DNA of 21,480 nucleotides from Aureobasidium sp. EXF-3400. Its lineage: Eukaryota > Ascomycota > Dothideomycetes > Dothideales > Saccotheciaceae. The stretch lies in NCBI GenBank assembly GCA_024195585.1, contig SWBL01000552.1, positions 1 to 21,480 on the forward strand. Reading direction: 5' to 3'. The notes under the pieces are model-generated. The model worked only from the letters and a program-made list of their open reading frames with translations. It did no database searches and had not been told where the DNA came from. Positions 17,338-21,480 of this stretch are shown here, one piece after another; the stretch's first letter is position 1, and every line of letters starts with the position of its first letter. The position numbers and the translations under genes were made by a program.

Positions 17338-17807
17338 GTCTGTCGCTGAATGCATTTCATCCCTGATGGCCAGGTCAGTTCAAAGCTATCCTAATGCACA
17401 AAATTACTTCGAGGCTCGGAAGCTCCAGAGAAGCTTGGTATATTACACTACCATTTCTACCAATTTTCACTTGACATACAGTCCTCTTCAATGACTTCTC
17501 ACTTTCCTCTGCCATACTTCCACCTTTACGCATCGAATCATTACAAAGCATAGTGAACCCCATACATATATCGTTCACTCTTTCTGTTCCAACACGCCTC
17601 ACCACAACTTGCTTTCCTTCTATCACTCAAACCATACCCTTCCTTTACCTCACTCTCATTCCGACCTCGATCTTATCCACATATAAAGCTCTACCGTCAT
17701 CATCCTCCTCCTCCTTCTCCTCTTCTTCCTCCACCACCACTACACAATTAGCTATCAATACTGCTTCGATAAACAATCTACCTCACACATCATCACACGC
17801 TGCAACA

Positions 17808-18890
17808 ATGGCTGGCACACGTATCCCTCACCTTCCCAACGAGATCTTGTATGAGATCGCAGGTTACGTTGACGATGAGGACATTCTAAACCTCCGACTG
17901 TCAGCCAAGGTCTTTCAATACGTCACTGCTGACCGCTTCGCAACGACTTTCTTCGAGACACGTACCTACAGGCTGTCACGCAAGGGAGTGGAAGCGCTCC
18001 TGAAGATCACTGAGCATCCAGTCCTCATTCGCCATATCAGAGCAGTCATCATTGGTCACAATGGCAAGCAACGCCCTGCAAAGTACCATGATCTTTTCGA
18101 GCAAATCTTCCAAAACCTCGCTACCGTTGGAAATGACATCTCCCTTGGGCTCCGTCGCATGAGTAATTCTGACCATTACGATTCGAGTTCGCATGTTGGC
18201 TCGGAAAACATGGTCAAATTCTTTGAAGAAAAGATTTTGGCGGTCGCCGTGCGCGCTCAGGTGCCCTTGGAAAACCTCGTCTCAGATGTACGAGGCGTTC
18301 TTTCAAATCCAAACCCTTGGCTCTGGTTTCACTCTGCGAACTTCTTGGAGAGATCGTGGCGCCGAGCCTCTACAGGCGTTACTGGTTACAGTCAGTTCAG
18401 CGGCCTGCAGATCAAGTTGAGCCCAAGAGCATCAGATTTCGGCAGATCAGGCAAAATTTACGTTGAAGTTAACCGCAAACGACTCGAAATCTCGCACATC
18501 GATACCCTGGTGAACTATTTTCACTTCCCGAGAAATTTTACTGACGACCTTCGCGAGATCTATCTGGAAAGTTGTGATGCAGACTACAACTTTCTATGGA
18601 AATTGGTACATAGGTCCAGCCGCCAACTTGAGCACCTGTCCTTGTACAACGTTCACTTGAGGGAACGTACAGGGGACTCACATCATTCCAGAACTTGGTC
18701 CAAACTATTCAGAAAACTCAAGTCCCCCACTGTCTTGAAGTCGTGCAAGTTCGGCAGACTCTGGAGTGACTCGGGCGACCTTTGGCTAGAAGGGGATGAA
18801 AAGACCATCGAAGCCAGTACCAGAGCTCAAGTTATCACTGTCCTCTCCAACCTCGGCGCTGGTATCCGCACTTTCGAACTCGACGGTTGA
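17808..18890 (+). CDS. F-box domain protein
   Basis: Single exon, 360 residues. Residues 4-45 (RIPHLPNEILYEIAGYV followed by DDEDILNLRLSAKVFQYVT) form a clear F-box, the segment that binds Skp1 in SCF ubiquitin ligases. The rest has no repeat type I can name; SSRQLEHLSLYNVHL near 270-285 hints at a leucine-rich-like surface, as in many fungal F-box proteins that judge substrates with divergent C-terminal domains. The start ATG has a good context (GCAACAATGG) and is the first ATG in the frame, so it is secure. Fungal F-box families of this kind are large and fast evolving; the substrate is unknown. The 15-bp near-palindrome lies 80 nt after the stop. Confidence 0.85.
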   Translation: MAGTRIPHLPNEILYEIAGYVDDEDILNLRLSAKVFQYVTADRFATTFFETRTYRLSRKGVEALLKITEHPVLIRHIRAVIIGHNGKQRPAKYHDLFEQIFQNLATVGNDISLGLRRMSNSDHYDSSSHVGSENMVKFFEEKILAVAVRAQVPLENLVSDVRGVLSNPNPWLWFHSANFLERSWRRASTGVTGYSQFSGLQIKLSPRASDFGRSGKIYVEVNRKRLEISHIDTLVNYFHFPRNFTDDLREIYLESCDADYNFLWKLVHRSSRQLEHLSLYNVHLRERTGDSHHSRTWSKLFRKLKSPTVLKSCKFGRLWSDSGDLWLEGDEKTIEASTRAQVITVLSNLGAGIRTFELDG

Positions 18891-18969
18891 TAGGGGGCCA
18901 TAACATGTAATATCTTAGCATTCAGAAATCAAAGAAACAGTATACTACATCCATCATAGTGTAAGCATA

Positions 18970-18984
18970 AACGAAGGCTTCGTT
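18970..18984. repeat. 15-bp near-palindrome, copy 3 of 3
   Basis: AACGAAGGCTTCGTT, 80 nt after the F-box gene stop; compare 6286-6300 and 13134-13148. Confidence 0.55.
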
Positions 18985-19030
18985 CTGTCCTGATCCTTGT
19001 TTAGCCTCTATTCGGTGAGAGCGATACGAG

Positions 19031-19153
19031 CTGAAAATGTAGAGACACACGAAGTACTTTTGAAATCAACATGTTTCAAACACTAAGAGCAGCATTACCG
19101 GAGGATCTCTGTGGATGCGTATAACTTCCTGAGACTACTGTACATTTTGATAG
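19031..19153. repeat. Partly decayed palindromic repeat unit (arms L and G)
   Basis: The right arm G keeps the standard layout: box TCTCTGTGG (19106-19114), 22 nt, core ACTGTACATTTTGATAG (19137-19153, 14 of 17), then CTAC. The left arm L is uncertain: CTGAAAATGTAGAGA from 19031 resembles a shortened core and ACACTAAGA (19080-19088) a box 17 nt before the right box, but the distance between them is longer than usual. Confidence 0.6.
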
Positions 19154-19203
19154 CTACCTTTCGGCGGACACGCTGCAGCGGGAGTGAGACCACTTGCAGA
19201 GGC

Positions 19204-19255
19204 ACAGGCTCAGCAAAGACAGGGGCAGGACAGGCTCAGCGAAGACAGGGACGGG
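19204..19255. repeat. 26-bp tandem duplication
   Basis: ACAGGCTCAGCAAAGACAGG plus GGCAGG (19204-19229) is followed directly by the same 26 bases with two A/G differences (19230-19255). No function apparent. Confidence 0.8.
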
Positions 19256-19297
19256 CAAAAGACATGCTTGCTCCCTGCTGCGCTTGCTAAAAGGTAA

Positions 19298-19411
19298 CTA
19301 TCAAAATTCACAATATTGAAAGAAATTGAGAAACGTCCAGAGAGACAATCCCCACGTCAGGCCTCTCTATGGACGCCCTCAACGCTCAGATAACTTTGTG
19401 CATTGTGATAG
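19298..19411. repeat. Palindromic repeat unit, 114 bp (arms M and H)
   Basis: Left arm in reverse sense: core CTATCAAAATTCACAAT (19298-19314, 15 of 17), 22 nt, box CCAGAGAGA (19337-19345). An 18-nt centre (19346-19363) follows, then box TCTCTATGG (19364-19372), 22 nt and core TTTGTGCATTGTGATAG (19395-19411, 14 of 17). Length and all internal distances equal those of the two units near 4.5-4.8 kb, though it is 14.5 kb away and the intervening 22-nt and 18-nt parts are different sequences. Confidence 0.85.
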
Positions 19412-20182
19412 CCGTGAATCAACTGAGTTGATCTTGAGGAGCATTTATACGTGTTTTGATGGGATCCTGCCAGGCTCTCCTGACACGGAACTCGAACTGA
19501 AAACCTACTGTGTGATAGATATGGCCTTTCCTCAAGGATAGATTTATATAGTAGTCGATCATCGTGAGGAGAAGATGATGACAGCGACTCTAGTGGTTGA
19601 TGGCTGTGTGAACATGCTACAACTGCTTGTGAGGCGATTTCGTATAACAGTTGCCCAGAACTTCGCAAAAGGAGATTACTTTTTATGCATTGGAATGTCA
19701 TTCTTTTGATTGGTGATTCTTGTCGCAACGATGGATGATTTTGCTGGATGACCATGATGGCTCAGCCGTCACCTGTTGTCACGGCCGCGTTCATGGGAAA
19801 GTCAGCGGCTTCGGTGAGACTCAGACAGGGCTCGTGAGTTTCATGGCATTGAATGGCAATGGAACTGTTGGGATCGGAGACGGGTGTTTCCAAGGCTGAT
19901 GACTTGTTGCGTCCAAGCTTTGGTTGGTTGCTGAGGAAGATGGAAGCTGACCGCTTTTGGGCGTTGTCGAAGCTGGAAAGAGCTCTGTAAGCTCCAGCGA
20001 AGTGCAACCCCTCTGTATTTCAGAGGACTGTTTCTCCGGACGTATGGTAAGTGGCGGATGCTCATTCGTGCGTTTTCTGTAGCAGATTCCGCACAGCGCA
20101 GGCAGTCGAGAGCAGATCAATTCCGATTTTGCCCGTCGGCGGACCTCGGTGTTACTTGAGTGTTTCTAAACGTGTGATGCAA

Positions 20183-20187
20183 CCAAT
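20183..20187 (+). promoter_or_regulatory. CCAAT box upstream of fba1
   Basis: CCAAT in the sense orientation about 155 bp before the aldolase start. CCAAT boxes bound by the Hap/CBC complex are common in fungal housekeeping promoters; its use here is inferred from position only. Confidence 0.35.
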
Positions 20188-20341
20188 TCATGCCCCTCGG
20201 GTCCGTGCGGGACAGTATGATGCAGTGCCCCGCTAATTGTGTCTCCTCTTAATCTTCAGCTCAACACTCCTCGCTCGATCTTCCTCATCTTCATCTTTCT
20301 TCAATCCCACAAGAAACAACTCTCATACACATCTATCCAAA

Positions 20342-21132
20342 ATGTCTGCCCAAGAAGTTCTCAAGAAGTCCGGTGTCATCTACGGCGAGGACGTCAAGAC
20401 CGTAAGCTGCTCTGCGGACCACAACAAGCTCGAAAGAATCTTCGCTAACCTCTCGGACTGCAGCTCTTCAAGTACGCCCAGGAGAAGAAGTTCGCTATCC
20501 CTGCCATTGTATGTGGTAATCAATCCCGAGATAAATTGATCTTTTACTGATAGCGCTCAGAACGTTACTTCTTCCTCCACCGTCGTTGCCTCGCTCGAGG
20601 CTGCCCGCGACAACAAGGCTCCCATCATCCTCCAGGTAAGAATTACTACAATTGAACCATTGAGAAACAGTCAACTCACAACATGAACAGGTTTCCCAGG
20701 GTGGTGCTGCCTACTTCGCCGGTAAGGGTGTCGACAACAAGAACCAGGAGGCTTCCATCGCCGGTTCCATCGCTGCCGCTCACTACATCCGCGCTGTTGC
20801 CCCTGCCTACGGCATCCCCGTCGTCCTTCACACCGACCACTGCGCCAAGAAGCTCCTCCCATGGCTCGATGGCATGATGGAGGCCGATGAGGCTTTCTTC
20901 AAGGCCAACGGCACCCCTCTGTAAGTTACATCAGATGCTAATTTTTCGAACCATTAGCTAACAACAATCCAGTTTCTCTTCCCACATGATTGATCTGTCT
21001 GAGGAGGAGGTTGACTACAACATCCAGACCACCAAGAAGTACCTCCAGCGCGCTGCCCCCATGAAGCAGTGGCTCGAGATGGAAATCGGTATCACTGGTG
21101 GTGAGGAGGATGGTGTCAACAACGAGGACGTT

Positions 21133-21169
<37 letters not shown>

Positions 21170-21225
21170 ACGAGATCTTCAAGACTCTCTCCGAGGTCTC
21201 GCCCTTCTTCTCCATCGCCGCTGGC

Positions 21226-21257
<32 letters not shown>

Positions 21258-21480
21258 CAACGTCAAGCTCCAGCCCGGTCTCCTTTCCAAGCACCAGAAG
21301 TACGTCCAGGAGAAGACTGGCTCCAAGGATGACAAGCCCGTCTTCCTCGTCTTCCACGGTGGCTCCGGCTCTTCCGTCGCTGAGTTCCAGGAGGCCATCT
21401 CCTACGGTGTCTGCAAGGTCAACCTCGACACTGACCTCCAGTACGCCTACACTGAGGGTATCCGCGACTACATGGTCGGC
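20342..21480 (+). CDS. FBA1: Fructose-bisphosphate aldolase, class II (3' part beyond window)
   Basis: Exons 20342-20401, 20464-20508, 20561-20635, 20691-20920 and 20973 to the window end give the first 306 residues of about 360. The enzyme splits fructose 1,6-bisphosphate into glyceraldehyde 3-phosphate and dihydroxyacetone phosphate. The class II, zinc-dependent type is shown by VVLHTDHCAKK (catalytic Asp and first Zn-binding His), GFGNVHGVYKPGNVKL and VFHGGSGS (further His ligands), then VCKVNLDTDLQYA. Four short introns crowd the first third; donors are GTAAGC, GTATGT, GTAAGA and GTAAGT, all with CAG acceptors. Codon use is strongly biased to C-ending codons, as in tpi1, which fits high expression. 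The coding region is open at the window end after MVG. Confidence 0.97.

Larger units (their letters stand above)
16988..17807. other. Divergent promoter region between PRP19 and the F-box gene, with repeat copies
   Basis: Holds the PRP19 and F-box gene promoters. Positions 17127-17337 carry the linker repeat and one palindromic unit (separate entries). From about 17560 to 17760 the plus strand is strongly pyrimidine rich with TCC runs, typical of a fungal 5' leader; that frame stays open into the F-box gene but has no ATG before 17808. Confidence 0.55.
18891..20341. other. Long intergenic region between the F-box gene and fba1
   Basis: About 1.45 kb without a supported gene. It holds the F-box 3' end, two palindromic repeat units (about 19031-19153 and 19298-19411), a 26-bp tandem duplication, and towards 20341 the aldolase promoter and leader, including a CCAAT box at 20183-20187. 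Minus-strand open frames at 19357-19755 and 19762-20120 show no family features. Between 19412 and 20100 I recognise nothing. Confidence 0.55.

Noticed and set aside
20938..21357. 139-residue open frame antisense to fba1
   Set aside because: Shadow of the highly biased aldolase exon 5.

Overview
The window is nuclear DNA of a filamentous ascomycete (Pezizomycotina; Dothideomycetes is my best guess, from gene content and style only). Evidence: every gene is eukaryotic. Nearly all are split by short GT-AG introns (about 49-195 nt), several with a CTRAC-type branch point just before the acceptor. The set includes spliceosomal, mitoribosomal and ER lipid-synthesis proteins and a fungal-type membrane GT2 glycosyltransferase. 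I reconstructed exon structures by hand from splice sites, reading frame and family similarity; no transcript data or database search was available.

Layout, left to right: triosephosphate isomerase (+, 594-1397); mitoribosomal protein mL43 (-, 1931-2455); U1-70K snRNP protein (+, 2662-3933), whose start faces that of mL43 across about 200 bp; a GH43 glycoside hydrolase (+, 5046-6226); a large GT2 membrane glycosyltransferase with long disordered tails (+, 7246-11556, possibly with an extra 5' exon near 7131); the very-long-chain 3-hydroxyacyl-CoA dehydratase Phs1 (-, 11954-12892); a RING-type protein with two SUMO-interaction motifs (-, 13441-14649); the U-box/WD40 splicing factor Prp19 (-, 15338-16987); an F-box protein (+, 17808-18890); and class II fructose-bisphosphate aldolase (+, from 20342, cut by the window end). 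No rRNA, tRNA, CRISPR array or intact transposase gene was recognised.

The genes are mostly housekeeping and not an operon. Aldolase and triosephosphate isomerase, consecutive steps of glycolysis, sit at the two ends about 19 kb apart. U1-70K and Prp19 both act in splicing. Prp19, the RING protein and the F-box protein are all ubiquitin-related.

The most unusual content is between the genes. Four gene-free spacers (1-200, 4481-4804, 17127-17337, 19030-19411) carry a dispersed head-to-head palindromic repeat. Each arm reads TCTCTGTGG - 22 nt - ATTGTGCATTTTTATAG, and two arms face away from each other across 18 nt. Three units are exactly 114 bp with identical internal spacing (17-22-9-18-9-22-17), although the 22-nt and 18-nt parts differ in sequence. 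Further units are degenerate or cut by the window edge. The region at 49-125 also matches the reverse complement of about 17140-17215. I know of no named family with this consensus. A very small non-autonomous palindromic element (MITE-like) is the leading explanation. An RNA hairpin or a paired protein-binding site are alternatives.
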